NCBI RefSeq assembly: GCF_002733955.1
Contig: NZ_NVXQ01000003.1
Location: 124,001 to 188,000 of the forward strand
Direction: 5' to 3'
DNA: 64,000 nucleotides
Source of the DNA: Hoeflea sp.
Lineage (GTDB): Bacteria; Pseudomonadota; Alphaproteobacteria; Rhizobiales; Rhizobiaceae
Positions within the stretch are counted from its first letter, which is position 1. Each line of letters starts with the position of its first letter. The translations under genes were made by a program, and so were the position numbers. This document shows, in pieces, positions 8,948 through 17,702 of this stretch. The notes beneath the pieces are model-generated. The model did not search any database, was not told the DNA's origin, and saw only the letters and a list, made by a program, of their open reading frames with translations.

Positions 8948-10048
8948 TTGGTATCAACCAACACGGATGACGGCTTCGTCGTGTTCGACGGCGTCCAGAA
9001 GAGCTATGACGGTGAAAACCTCGTTGTAAAAGACCTCAATCTTTCCATTGCCCGGGGCGAGTTCCTCACGATGCTGGGCCCGTCGGGATCCGGCAAGACC
9101 ACCTGCCTGATGATGCTGGCGGGCTTCGAGACCGCCACCAACGGCGCCATCAGGCTTGGCGGCAAGGAGATCAACAACATCCCTCCGCACAAGCGCGGCA
9201 TCGGCATGGTGTTCCAGAATTACGCCCTGTTCCCGCACATGACGGTGGCAGAAAACCTCTCCTTCCCGCTGGAAGTGCGCAAGATCGGCAAAGCCGAGCG
9301 CGAGGCCAAGGTTCAGCGCGCGCTAGACATGGTGCAGATGGGTGATTTCGGCGGCCGCCGGCCGGCGCAATTGTCCGGCGGACAGCAGCAGCGCATCGCC
9401 CTGGCACGCGCATTGGTCTTCGAAGCCGAGCTGGTCTTGATGGACGAACCTCTTGGCGCGCTCGACAAGCAATTGCGCGAGCACATGCAGTTCGAGATCA
9501 AGCACATTGCCGACAATCTCGGCATTACCGTGGTCTATGTCACCCATGACCAGACCGAAGCGCTGACCATGTCGGACCGCGTTGCCGTGTTTGAAGATGG
9601 CCGCATCCAGCAGCTCGCCCCGCCTGACGAGCTCTACGAGCAGCCCAAGAACAGTTTCGTTGCCCAGTTCATCGGTGAGAACAACACGCTGATGGGCAAG
9701 GTCGAGAAGATTGACAAGGACCTCGCTGTCGTTCGTCTCGACAATGGCGACCTGATCGACACCGTTCCTGTCAATGTCAGCAGTGTCGGCGACAGAACCC
9801 TCGTTTCAATTCGGCCCGAACGGGTCGAGTTCAACCGTGAACGTCTGCTACCGGACGCTCACACGCTCAAGGCCGAAGTGCTGGAGTTCATCTATATGGG
9901 TGACATCTACCGCACGCGGCTGCGGGTCGCGGGTAAGGACGATTTTATCGTCAAGACCCGTAATGCACCCGACCAGCGCCGGCTCAAGCCCGGCGAAGTG
10001 ATCGAGATCGGCTGGCGTCCCCAGGACTGCCGGGCACTCGACGCCTAA
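8948..10048 (+). CDS. potA: Polyamine/spermidine-putrescine-type ABC transporter, ATP-binding protein
   Basis: 366 residues starting at a TTG at 8948; AGGAG lies six bases upstream at 8937-8941 and no better in-frame start is present. Walker A is GPSGSGKTT (44-52), the signature LSGGQQQRIALARAL, Walker B VLMDEPLGALD, and the switch His sits in YVTHDQTEAL. A TOBE/OB-fold domain follows (about 280-360). This is the architecture of PotA/CysA-type importer ATPases, which drive uptake of polyamines and related small cationic or amine solutes. It is the first gene of a four-gene importer operon (ATPase, binding protein, two permeases) that lies directly upstream of creatinase, so a guanidino or amine substrate is possible. 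Confidence 0.9.
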   Translation: MVSTNTDDGFVVFDGVQKSYDGENLVVKDLNLSIARGEFLTMLGPSGSGKTTCLMMLAGFETATNGAIRLGGKEINNIPPHKRGIGMVFQNYALFPHMTVAENLSFPLEVRKIGKAEREAKVQRALDMVQMGDFGGRRPAQLSGGQQQRIALARALVFEAELVLMDEPLGALDKQLREHMQFEIKHIADNLGITVVYVTHDQTEALTMSDRVAVFEDGRIQQLAPPDELYEQPKNSFVAQFIGENNTLMGKVEKIDKDLAVVRLDNGDLIDTVPVNVSSVGDRTLVSIRPERVEFNRERLLPDAHTLKAEVLEFIYMGDIYRTRLRVAGKDDFIVKTRNAPDQRRLKPGEVIEIGWRPQDCRALDA

Positions 10049-10125
10049 ACACTAGACCATACCCCCAGCGATGGCCCGATCCATGGGGGGAACCATAAAC
10101 GGGTATCCTAACAAGGAGAACAGAC

Positions 10126-11235
10126 ATGAAATCCAAACTCGCAACACTGATGTGCGGAGCCGCACTTGCGGTGACCGGCGTCCATGCCCAGGCAGCCGAC
10201 ATGGCGGATTCGATGACCATCGTCAGCTGGGGCGGTGCCTACCAGAAGAGCCAGATCAATGCCTATGCCGAGCCCTACAAGGCAGAGCATCCCGACGTTG
10301 AAGTGATCTGGGACGAGAGCTCCAACGAGGCCGTGGCCAAGCTGCGCGCCATGAACGAAGCAGGCAACATCACCTGGGACCTGGTCGATGTTGTTGCCGC
10401 TGACGCCATTCGCCTTTGCGATGAAGGCCTGGCCATGGAATACGATCCCGACGAGCTGCTGGCCGCCGGCGATGACGGCTCCTCGGCATCCGATGACTTC
10501 GGCGATCTGATCGTCAGCGACTGCTTCATTCCGCAGATCGTCTATTCCACAACCTTCGGCTATCGCACCGACATGGTAGGCGACACACCGCCCACCAATA
10601 TCTGCGATGTCTTCGACCTTGAGGCCTATCCCGGCAAGCGTTCGCTCGAAAAGCGTCCGATCAACAACATGGAATGGGCTCTGCTTTGCGACGGTGTCGC
10701 CAAGGAAGACGTCTATGACGTTCTCGAAACCGAAGAAGGCCAGGCCCAGGCACTCGCCAAGCTCGATACCATCAAGGACCAGGTTGTCTGGTGGTCTGCA
10801 GGCGCTGATACGCCGCAGCTGCTCGCCGACGGCGAAGTCGTCATGGGCTCGACCTACAACGGCCGACTCTTCAGCCTGATCGAAGAACAGGATCAGCCGG
10901 TCGCCATGCTCTGGGACGCCCAGGTGTTCGACCTTGACGGCTGGATCATCCCGGCCGGTCTTCCCCAAGACCGCCTCGCTCGGGTCAAGGACTTCGTGAA
11001 GTTCGCCACCGACACGCAGCGTCTTGCCGACCAGGCCAAGTACATCTCCTACGGTCCGGCACGCAAGTCGTCGGCTCCGCTGGTTGGCCAGCATGCCGAC
11101 CTCGGCATCGACATGGCTCCGCATATGCCGACGGATCCGAACAACTCGAAGAACACCTTCCTGTACAACTACACATGGTGGGCTGATTACCGCGATGACC
11201 TGGATGCAAAATTCCAGGCCTGGCTCGCACAGTAA
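10126..11235 (+). CDS. potD: Polyamine-type ABC transporter, periplasmic binding protein
   Basis: 369 residues with a signal peptide (about 1-24, ending HAQAAD) and a strong AAGGAG before the ATG. The mature start SMTIVSWGGAYQKSQ and the segments WDLVDVVAADAIRLCDEGL and STTFGYRTDM are typical of the PotD/PotF group of the family-1 solute-binding proteins. It captures the substrate in the periplasm and delivers it to the two permeases that follow. Several paired cysteines (for example CDEGL, DCFIP, TNICDVF) suggest disulfides. It is second in the operon and is followed by a strong hairpin in a 92-base gap. Ligand uncertain: polyamine by family, guanidino compound by context. Confidence 0.88.
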   Translation: MKSKLATLMCGAALAVTGVHAQAADMADSMTIVSWGGAYQKSQINAYAEPYKAEHPDVEVIWDESSNEAVAKLRAMNEAGNITWDLVDVVAADAIRLCDEGLAMEYDPDELLAAGDDGSSASDDFGDLIVSDCFIPQIVYSTTFGYRTDMVGDTPPTNICDVFDLEAYPGKRSLEKRPINNMEWALLCDGVAKEDVYDVLETEEGQAQALAKLDTIKDQVVWWSAGADTPQLLADGEVVMGSTYNGRLFSLIEEQDQPVAMLWDAQVFDLDGWIIPAGLPQDRLARVKDFVKFATDTQRLADQAKYISYGPARKSSAPLVGQHADLGIDMAPHMPTDPNNSKNTFLYNYTWWADYRDDLDAKFQAWLAQ

Positions 11236-11250
11236 TCGACGAGAAAGATC

Positions 11251-11277
11251 GGAAGGGGCCGCCAGCCGGCCCCTTCC
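11251..11277 (+). promoter_or_regulatory. Post-binding-protein hairpin (no U-tract)
   Basis: GGAAGGGGCCG (11251-11261) pairs perfectly with CGGCCCCTTCC (11267-11277) over a five-base loop, and the sequence after it is GCACC, not a run of T. It sits between the binding-protein gene and the first permease gene. It probably stabilises or partly attenuates the mRNA so that binding protein exceeds permease. Confidence 0.6.
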
Positions 11278-11327
11278 GCACCAAGCATGCAGCATGATTT
11301 GACGCGATAGCAGGACGGAGCCGGCCC

Positions 11328-12911
11328 ATGACCGATGCCACCAACAGCCCTTCAACTGGCCCCATGCTTTCCGCTGACGGCACCCCGTTGAAGAAAAGCC
11401 TGCAGATCGCGCTTCGCCGCCAGAAACTGCGGGCCCTGATGCTGGTCGCGCCCCTCCTGCTGTTCGTTCTGATAAGTTTCATTGCGCCGATCGCGGACAT
11501 GCTGTTCCGCTCGGTCGAAAACGACATCGTCTCGGAAACCATTCCACGCACCGTCATCGCCCTCGAGCAGTGGGACTATGAGGACGGAGGCGCCAGCGCG
11601 CCAGGCGACGACGTTTATGCCGCGCTCTATGTGGACCTGTCCGAGGCGGAAGAGTTCAAGACCCACACACGTCTCGGATCCCGGCTCAATTACGAGACCA
11701 CCGGCATGTCGTCCCTGCTGCGCAAGACCGGACGCGGCATCGGCCGGATGGACACAGACGAATATACCAAGCAGTTCGAGGCTCTCGACCCGACATGGGA
11801 AGACCCAGCCGCCTGGGTGGCAATGATGCAGGCCCCGGGGGTGGCCGAGATTCTGCCCGAGACCGCCTCCGCCTGGCAGTCCTGGCAGCGTATCGTCGCC
11901 AACAAGAACGATGTGCTGTCGGAAGAACAGCCCGAAGATTTCATCTACACAATGCTCTATCGCGACCTGATCGCGCAGCCCGCCTCCGCCGTCGCCGCCT
12001 ATTCCGGTCCCGGTGCTGCGATGCTGCAGGCGGCGGACAGCGCGGTCGACGGATTCGAGCCCATTTCGCTGCGCGAACAGTTTCTCGACATCGACAAGGA
12101 CTGGGCCGACGCGCAGATCTGGGGCACCATAAAGGCGTTCTCCTCACCCTATACCGCGGGCTACTTCCTCTCCTCCGTCGATCTGCAGCTGACGCCGGCA
12201 GGCATCGAGCAGCAACCCGAAAACCAGCAGATCTACATGATGCTGTTCGGCCGCACCATGTTCATGAGCATGGTCATCATGGGCTCGTGTATCCTGCTCG
12301 GCTATCCGATCGCCTATCTTCTGTCCAACCTGCCGCTGAGGACTTCCAACCTGCTGCTTATCCTCGTGCTGCTGCCGTTCTGGACGTCACTGCTGGTGCG
12401 GACTTCAGCCTGGAAGGTGCTACTGCAGCAACAGGGCGTCATCAATGACATCCTGGTCTGGCTCGGCCTCGTCGCCGACGGGGACCGGCTGGTAATGATC
12501 AACAACCAGTTCGGCACCATCGTCGCCATGACGCATATCCTGCTGCCATTCATGATCCTGCCGCTCTATTCGGTGATGAAAACCATTCCGCCGAGCTATG
12601 TGCGGGCGGCAAAATCCCTCGGCGCCACCAACTGGACCGCATTCTGGCGGGTATATTTCCCGCAATCCGTGCCCGGCATCGGCGCCGGATCGATCCTCGT
12701 CTTCATCCTGTCCATCGGTTACTACATCACGCCTGAGCTGGTGGGTGGCACGACGGGCACCTTCATTTCCAACCGGATCGCCTACCACATTTCGTCTTCG
12801 CTCAACTGGGGCCTCGCGGCTGCGCTGGGGACGATCCTGTTGGCGGTCGTGCTGGTGCTCTACTGGGTCTACGACCGGATCGTGGGCATCGACAATGTGA
12901 GCCTGGGATAG
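11328..12911 (+). CDS. potB: Polyamine-type ABC transporter permease with large periplasmic insertion (PotB-like)
   Basis: 527 residues against about 280-310 for ordinary PotB proteins. The first membrane helix is at about 36-56. The usual transmembrane block only resumes near 305, with helices to about 515 and the cytoplasmic EAA loop RAAKSLGATNWTAFWRVYF (426-444) that contacts the ATPase. Residues 62-300 form an acidic, soluble-looking segment placed between helices 1 and 2, therefore expected in the periplasm. I do not recognise a named domain there. It is followed after four bases by the second permease gene. Enlarged first loops occur in some marine alphaproteobacterial Pot-type permeases, but their role is not known to me. 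Confidence 0.88.
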   Translation: MTDATNSPSTGPMLSADGTPLKKSLQIALRRQKLRALMLVAPLLLFVLISFIAPIADMLFRSVENDIVSETIPRTVIALEQWDYEDGGASAPGDDVYAALYVDLSEAEEFKTHTRLGSRLNYETTGMSSLLRKTGRGIGRMDTDEYTKQFEALDPTWEDPAAWVAMMQAPGVAEILPETASAWQSWQRIVANKNDVLSEEQPEDFIYTMLYRDLIAQPASAVAAYSGPGAAMLQAADSAVDGFEPISLREQFLDIDKDWADAQIWGTIKAFSSPYTAGYFLSSVDLQLTPAGIEQQPENQQIYMMLFGRTMFMSMVIMGSCILLGYPIAYLLSNLPLRTSNLLLILVLLPFWTSLLVRTSAWKVLLQQQGVINDILVWLGLVADGDRLVMINNQFGTIVAMTHILLPFMILPLYSVMKTIPPSYVRAAKSLGATNWTAFWRVYFPQSVPGIGAGSILVFILSIGYYITPELVGGTTGTFISNRIAYHISSSLNWGLAAALGTILLAVVLVLYWVYDRIVGIDNVSLG

Positions 12912-12915
12912 AACA

Positions 12916-14094
12916 ATGAGCAAATACACCAAGCCTGCAGTCGATCTTGTCCGCTTCGTCCTGCCGCTGATGGCGCTCGCCGGCGCCATCATGGGTTTTC
13001 TCGTCGGCACGGCCAATGGCACCGCGCTTCTGGGTACCGTGCTCGGGGCTGTCTGCGGCGTAGCCCTTGCCTGGGTTCTCGCAAGCTTCATCCCGTCCAA
13101 ACGCGCCGGCATCCTGGCCGCCACCGTGGTCTTTGCGCTCGGTGGCCTGCTCATCGCAGGCCCCGCCGGGATCGTCGGCGGCGTGATCGTCGGCTTCGTT
13201 CTGTCCTGGCTGTCCTACTGGCTCTCCACCGGCGGCTACCGCTCCGGAACGCCAATCTACGCCACCCCGGGTCAGGTGCTCTGGCACAACACTTTCAAGT
13301 TCATCTGCGGGGCGATCTTCTTTTTCCTCATCGCGCCCATTCTCACGATCATTCCGCTGAGCTTCAACGCCGAGAACTTCTTCACCTTCACCCCGGCGAT
13401 GCTGTCATTCGATCCGGAAGGCTATTCGTTCAAGCATTATCGGGATTTCTTCACCAATCCGGACTGGCAGCAGGCGCTGAAGAACTCGGTGCAGATTGCG
13501 CCCGCCGCGACGCTGCTTTCGGTTTCGCTGGGTACGCTGGCTGCAATCGGCCTGTCGCAACCGCATGTGCCGTTCCGGCGGGCAATCATGGCGATCCTGA
13601 TCTCGCCGATGATCGTGCCGCTGATCATCTCCGCGGCCGGCATGTATTTCTTCTATTCCCGCATCGGCCTGCAGGGGACTTATGTCGGCGTTGTGCTTGC
13701 GCACGCAGCCCTTGGCATCCCCTTTGTCATCATCACCGTGACGGCAACGCTCGTGGGTTTCGACAAGTCACTGACCCGGGCAGCGGCCAATATGGGCGCC
13801 AACCCCGTCACGACATTTTTCCGAGTGCAGATGCCTCTGATCCTGCCCGGCGTGATTTCCGGCGGCCTGTTTGCCTTCATCACCTCGTTTGACGAGGTGG
13901 TGGTTGTTCTCTTCGTCGGCTCGGCAGGCCAGAAAACTCTGCCCTGGCAGATGTTCACCGGGCTTCGCGAACAGATCAGCCCGACCATCCTGGCTGTCGC
14001 AACGCTTCTTGTCGGCGTGTCGATGCTGCTTCTGACCACGCTCGAATTGCTGCGTCGCCGTTCCGAGCGCTTGCGGGGCATGTCGCCAGGCTGA
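12916..14094 (+). CDS. potC: Polyamine-type ABC transporter permease with extra N-terminal membrane segments (PotC-like)
   Basis: 392 residues, over 100 longer than typical PotC. Residues 8-30, 35-55, 60-80 and 82-100 are hydrophobic, Gly/Ala-rich helices that precede the usual core. The core starts near LWHNTFKFICGAIFFFLIAPIL (about 115) and contains the EAA loop with TRAAANMGANPVTTFFRVQM. It partners the enlarged PotB-like permease to form the channel. It is the last gene of the importer operon; creatinase follows after 180 bases. The added helices are unlike a cleavable leader and are not part of the ABC fold, so both permeases of this importer are enlarged. Confidence 0.87.
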   Translation: MSKYTKPAVDLVRFVLPLMALAGAIMGFLVGTANGTALLGTVLGAVCGVALAWVLASFIPSKRAGILAATVVFALGGLLIAGPAGIVGGVIVGFVLSWLSYWLSTGGYRSGTPIYATPGQVLWHNTFKFICGAIFFFLIAPILTIIPLSFNAENFFTFTPAMLSFDPEGYSFKHYRDFFTNPDWQQALKNSVQIAPAATLLSVSLGTLAAIGLSQPHVPFRRAIMAILISPMIVPLIISAAGMYFFYSRIGLQGTYVGVVLAHAALGIPFVIITVTATLVGFDKSLTRAAANMGANPVTTFFRVQMPLILPGVISGGLFAFITSFDEVVVVLFVGSAGQKTLPWQMFTGLREQISPTILAVATLLVGVSMLLLTTLELLRRRSERLRGMSPG

Positions 14095-14274
14095 TGGCGA
14101 ACGGCTCCCCGGCCTAAAACGGACGTCGCGAACCGACAAACCCATGTCAATTCCAGCTTCGGCTTCGGCGCCTCTATCGACTATACAGTAAGAGCCGGTT
14201 TCACTTCCCGGCCAGGCCAACGTCCGCGGCAATAGGGTCGCGGGCCATCAGGCCCAATTGAAGCGATCCTCACA

Positions 14275-15507
14275 ATGACAAATCTCACCAGCACCGACGA
14301 CATGCTGCACGTCTTCCAATGGAAGAACGGAGACAAGGAATACTCGCCATTCTCGGCGTCAGAAATGGACCGGCGCCAGAATGCCATGCGCGCCCATCTC
14401 GCAGCCCAACAGATAGATGCGGCGGTTTTCACCTCCTATCACGGCATCTGCTACTACTCGGGCTTTCTCTACTGCTATTTCGGTCGCAAATATGGCTTCG
14501 TGCTCACCCAGGACAACGCCACAACCGTTTCTGCCGGAATCGATGGCGGCCAGCCCTGGCGGCGTAGCCACGGTGACAACATCATCTATTCCGACTGGCG
14601 CCGCGACAATTTCTTCACCGCGCTGAAATCGCTCATCCCGGCAGGCGCCCGCCGCGTCGGCATCGAGTTCGACCATGTCTCGCTCGAGTTTCGCAACCTG
14701 CTCGGCGAGGCCTTCCCGGGCATTGACTTCGTCGATGTCGCCGAAGCTTCCATGTGGATGCGGACGATGAAATCCGCCGAGGAGCATGCGCTGATCCGCG
14801 AAGGCACCCGCATCTGCAATGTCGGCGCCCGTGCGGTGATGGAAGCGATTGGAGAAGGCGTGCCGGAATACGAAGTTTCACTTGCGTCGACCCAGGCCAT
14901 GGTGCGCGAAATCAGCAAGAGCTTCCCCTTTGTCGAACTGATGGACACCTGGACCTGGTTCCAGTCAGGCATCATGACCGACGGGGCGCACAACCCGGTC
15001 ACCAACAAGAAGATCGCCCGTGGCGATATTCTCTCACTCAACTGCTTCCCGATGATCTTCGGCTACTACACCGCCATCGAGCGCACCCTGTTCTGCGAAG
15101 AAGCCACCGATGCCCATCTCGACCTGTGGCAGAAAAACTGCGCCGTGATGAAGGCCGGCTCCGACATGATCGGCCCGGGCAAGAAATGCTCGGACATCGC
15201 GCTGGCGCTCAACGACATGTATCGCGGCTGGGACCTTCTGAAATACCGGTCCTTCGGCTACGGCCACTCCTTCGGCGTTCTCTCGCATTACTACGGCCGG
15301 GAAGCTGGCGTGGAATTGCGCGAGGATGTCGACACGGTGCTTGAGCCGGGCATGGTCGTCTCGATGGAGCCGATGATCATGATCCCCGAAGGCATGCCGG
15401 GCGCCGGCGGATACCGCGAGCATGACATCTTCATCGTCACCGAGACCGGGGCCGAAAACATCACCAACTTCCCGTATGGCCCGGAAGAAATGATCATCCG
15501 GCGCTAA
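14275..15507 (+). CDS. Creatinase (creatine amidinohydrolase)
   Basis: 410 residues. It matches the remembered Pseudomonas putida creatinase closely over its length, for example FTSYHGICYYSGFLYCYFGR, DGGQPWRR, ELMDTWTWFQSGI, GAHNPVT, YGHSFGVLSHYYGREAG and LEPGMVVSMEPMIM. With an offset of seven, the catalytic His232 corresponds to H239, and Glu262 and Glu358 to E269 and E365. The enzyme hydrolyses creatine to sarcosine and urea in the cytoplasm. It has the pita-bread fold of M24 peptidases without needing metal. It sits between two ABC importer operons, upstream of a sarcosine/dimethylglycine dehydrogenase-like gene that could use the product. No creatininase gene is visible. The ribosome-binding site is weak. 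Confidence 0.93.
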   Translation: MTNLTSTDDMLHVFQWKNGDKEYSPFSASEMDRRQNAMRAHLAAQQIDAAVFTSYHGICYYSGFLYCYFGRKYGFVLTQDNATTVSAGIDGGQPWRRSHGDNIIYSDWRRDNFFTALKSLIPAGARRVGIEFDHVSLEFRNLLGEAFPGIDFVDVAEASMWMRTMKSAEEHALIREGTRICNVGARAVMEAIGEGVPEYEVSLASTQAMVREISKSFPFVELMDTWTWFQSGIMTDGAHNPVTNKKIARGDILSLNCFPMIFGYYTAIERTLFCEEATDAHLDLWQKNCAVMKAGSDMIGPGKKCSDIALALNDMYRGWDLLKYRSFGYGHSFGVLSHYYGREAGVELREDVDTVLEPGMVVSMEPMIMIPEGMPGAGGYREHDIFIVTETGAENITNFPYGPEEMIIRR

Positions 15508-15524
15508 CCACCCAAGCCGACACA

Positions 15525-15549
15525 TGAAGCCACCCCCGGGGTGGCTTCA
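15525..15549. terminator. Bidirectional terminator-like inverted repeat between creatinase and the DeoR gene
   Basis: TGAAGCCACCCC (15525-15536) is the exact reverse complement of GGGGTGGCTTCA (15538-15549) with a single centre base. Only short, imperfect T-runs follow on either side. The right arm includes the stop codon of the convergent DeoR gene (15547-15549), so the structure can end or stabilise both transcripts. Confidence 0.55.
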
Positions 15550-16341
15550 TTCACCCGTTTCAGGTTCGTCTGCTGTCGCCGCAGATCCGCCGATGATCAG
15601 GCGTGTGCCCGCCTCCTCCAGCATTGCTGCGATTTCGGGCCAGACGGCTTCATCCGTCACCACGTGACCGATGGCCTCAAACTCCGCCACCTGCACCAGC
15701 CCGCGGCGACCGAACTTGGTGTGATCCGTCACCACATAACTCTGAGCGCCGCGCGACAGCATCATCCGGGCAAACTCGGCTTCCTCCAGATCGAAATCCA
15801 TCACCCCTGCCCCGGCATCGATGGCACCGGCGGAAATGATCGCGTGGGTGACCGAGAACTTGGCGATGAACTCGATCGCCGACACCCCGAAAGCAGCCCC
15901 TGAATCGCTTCTGAGCTCGCCACCAGCCATGTAGACCTTGTTGCCGTTCACCGTCGCCAGTGTCCGGGCAATGTCGGAGGAATTGGTCACCACCGTGAGC
16001 CGGCGATGGCCAAGCAGCTCGCGCGCCACGAAGCTGGTTGTGGTGCCCGTGTCGAGCATCACGGAATCGCCATCATGGATCAGCTGTGCCATCTCCCGCG
16101 CGATCCGTCGCTTGGCCTCGGCATTCTCGCGCATGCGGCGCTGGAACGGCGCTTCCCCCACCTGGCCGGCGAGCCCCACCGCGCCGTGGATCTTGAGCAC
16201 CGACCCGTTTTCCGTCAGCGGCCGGACATCACGCCGCACGGTCTCAAGCGAAACTCCAAGCCGGGCCGCGAGTCCTGAAATCGTCACTGTGCCTTCATCA
16301 GCCAGTATCCGCATGATTTCCGTATGACGTTTGGACAGCAT
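15547..16341 (-). CDS. DeoR-family transcriptional regulator
   Basis: 264 residues from the ATG at 16341, with AAGG eight bases upstream. A TTG at 16390-16392 is in frame but lies inside an inverted repeat that looks like an operator. The N-terminal helix-turn-helix reads VTISGLAARLGVSLETVRRDV. The sensor domain has the sugar-phosphate-isomerase-like motifs DTGTTTSF, VVTNSSDIA and VTDHTKFGRRG. DeoR regulators usually repress catabolic operons and release on binding a phosphorylated intermediate. It is divergent from the betaine-type importer and convergent with creatinase, so control of the importer (16581-24090) is likely. The choline-kinase-like proteins nearby could make a phosphorylated effector; that is speculation. 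Confidence 0.88.
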   Translation of the reverse strand: MLSKRHTEIMRILADEGTVTISGLAARLGVSLETVRRDVRPLTENGSVLKIHGAVGLAGQVGEAPFQRRMRENAEAKRRIAREMAQLIHDGDSVMLDTGTTTSFVARELLGHRRLTVVTNSSDIARTLATVNGNKVYMAGGELRSDSGAAFGVSAIEFIAKFSVTHAIISAGAIDAGAGVMDFDLEEAEFARMMLSRGAQSYVVTDHTKFGRRGLVQVAEFEAIGHVVTDEAVWPEIAAMLEEAGTRLIIGGSAATADEPETGE

Positions 16342-16389
16342 CGAAAGCGCCTTGTTGCTCTGCTTCTTTTTTATGCGATCACCGCCTGC

Positions 16390-16449
16390 CAATCAATCAA
16401 AACCAAACTATCCGGGCATCAAAGCAATAAAATACCACAGAATTGATTG
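16390..16449. promoter_or_regulatory. Operator candidate pair in the deoR/proX divergent promoter
   Basis: CAATCAAT (16390-16397) and ATTGATTG (16442-16449) are perfect inverted copies separated by 44 AT-rich bases. The right copy overlaps a -35-like TTGACA at 16447-16452 facing the proX-like gene. The spacing suits a repressor that loops or binds at two sites. The obvious candidate is the divergent DeoR protein (inference). Confidence 0.45.
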
Positions 16450-16580
16450 ACAAGGTCGGAACCGTGGTGTGGGATCAAGAGGTTAACAAGTCGCGCACGG
16501 GTGCGCTGCCGACTGGCCTTTCGGGCTGTCTGTGAAAGCGCCGGAATGTGGGACACAACAGGGTGAACAGGAGGCTCGAC

Positions 16581-17567
16581 ATGCATTCAGCCAATCTCTT
16601 TTCCGGCCGCACTTTCAGGCAATTGACCGCAGCACTCGTCATTTCGAGCGCTTCGTGCATGGCGCTGACAGCTCCGGCGGCAGCACAGGAATCGACAGAC
16701 CCGATCAAACTGACGCTCCACGACTGGACCGGTCAGCTGATCACCACCGAGATCATGGGCGAAGTGCTCAAAAAGGCCGGCTACTCGATCGAATATGTCC
16801 AGGCCGATTACCTGGCCCAGTTCGCAGGACTTGAATCCGGCGATCTCCATGTCGCCATGGAAATGTGGGAAACCACCGGCCGCGAAGCCATGGACGCAGC
16901 CACGGCAACCGGCAAGGTCGAGAATTTCGGCCCCACCGGCATGAAGGCCAAGGAAGAGTGGTGGTACCCCTCCTACATGACCGAGCAATGCCCGGGCCTG
17001 CCGAACTGGGAAGCGCTCAAGGACGAAGCCTGCGCCGAAGCCTTCTCGACAGCGGAAACCGCACCCAAGGGCCGCTATCTCGGTGGCCCGGTGACCTGGG
17101 GCGGTTTTGATGACGAACGCGTCGAAGCGCTCGACCTGCCGTTCGAAGTTATCCACGCCGGCACCGATGCAGCCCTCTTCGCCGAACTTGAAAGCGCCTA
17201 TCAGCGCAAGGCGCCAATCATGCTGTGGATCTACGCCCCGCACTGGGCCCCGGCCAAATATGACGGCGCCTGGGTCGAATTCCCGGAATATTCTTCAGAT
17301 TGCTACAATGACGCTTCAACCGGCATCAATCCGGACATGGCCTATGACTGCGGCAAGCCCTTCGGCGAAATCTGGAAAGTCGGCTGGGCCGGCGTCAAGG
17401 ACAAGTGGCCCGGCGCCTATGACGCGATCAAGGCTTTCACCATCGACAATGACGAGATGGGCAAGATGATCACCGAGGTCGATCTCGACGGCAAGACCGT
17501 CTCCGCCGTTGTCGCCGACTGGATGGCTGCCAACGAAGACCGCTGGTCCGGCTGGATCAAGAAGTAA
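16581..17567 (+). CDS. proX: Glycine-betaine-type ABC importer, periplasmic binding protein (ProX/OpuAC family)
   Basis: 328 residues from the ATG at 16581, which has a perfect AGGAGG six bases upstream; the ATG at 16548 lacks one. The signal peptide runs to about residue 37 (APAAAQE). The mature protein has many aromatic residues in ligand-pocket-like contexts: LTLHDWTGQ, VAMEMWETTG, EEWWYPSY, GGPVTWGGFDD and YAPHWAPAKYD. Such tryptophans box the quaternary or guanidinium group of betaine-like ligands in OpuAC proteins. First gene of the proX-proV-proW operon. Given creatinase next door and a dimethylglycine/sarcosine oxidiser downstream, glycine betaine, creatine or a related methylated glycine are the likely ligands. 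Confidence 0.88.
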   Translation: MHSANLFSGRTFRQLTAALVISSASCMALTAPAAAQESTDPIKLTLHDWTGQLITTEIMGEVLKKAGYSIEYVQADYLAQFAGLESGDLHVAMEMWETTGREAMDAATATGKVENFGPTGMKAKEEWWYPSYMTEQCPGLPNWEALKDEACAEAFSTAETAPKGRYLGGPVTWGGFDDERVEALDLPFEVIHAGTDAALFAELESAYQRKAPIMLWIYAPHWAPAKYDGAWVEFPEYSSDCYNDASTGINPDMAYDCGKPFGEIWKVGWAGVKDKWPGAYDAIKAFTIDNDEMGKMITEVDLDGKTVSAVVADWMAANEDRWSGWIKK

Positions 17568-17577
17568 TCCAGCCACC

Positions 17578-17630
17578 GACAGGCTCCCTGTCTGTGAAAA
17601 CATCGCAACCGGGTCTTCGGGCCCGGTTGC
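17578..17630 (+). promoter_or_regulatory. Two hairpins after the binding-protein gene (no U-tract)
   Basis: A small stem GACAGG/CCTGTC (17578-17583 with 17587-17592) is followed by a stronger one, GCAACCGGG (17605-17613) with CCCGGTTGC (17622-17630). The sequence after the second is AGGATCG, so neither is a normal terminator. They fill most of the 135-base gap between the binding-protein and ATPase genes and probably raise binding-protein mRNA over the rest. Confidence 0.6.
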
Positions 17631-17702
17631 AGGATCGAGGACCGAGTTCCTGAACTGCCCTCCATCCCGAAAGACCTTCACGCAGTCCCGACCGAGTTAT
17701 CC

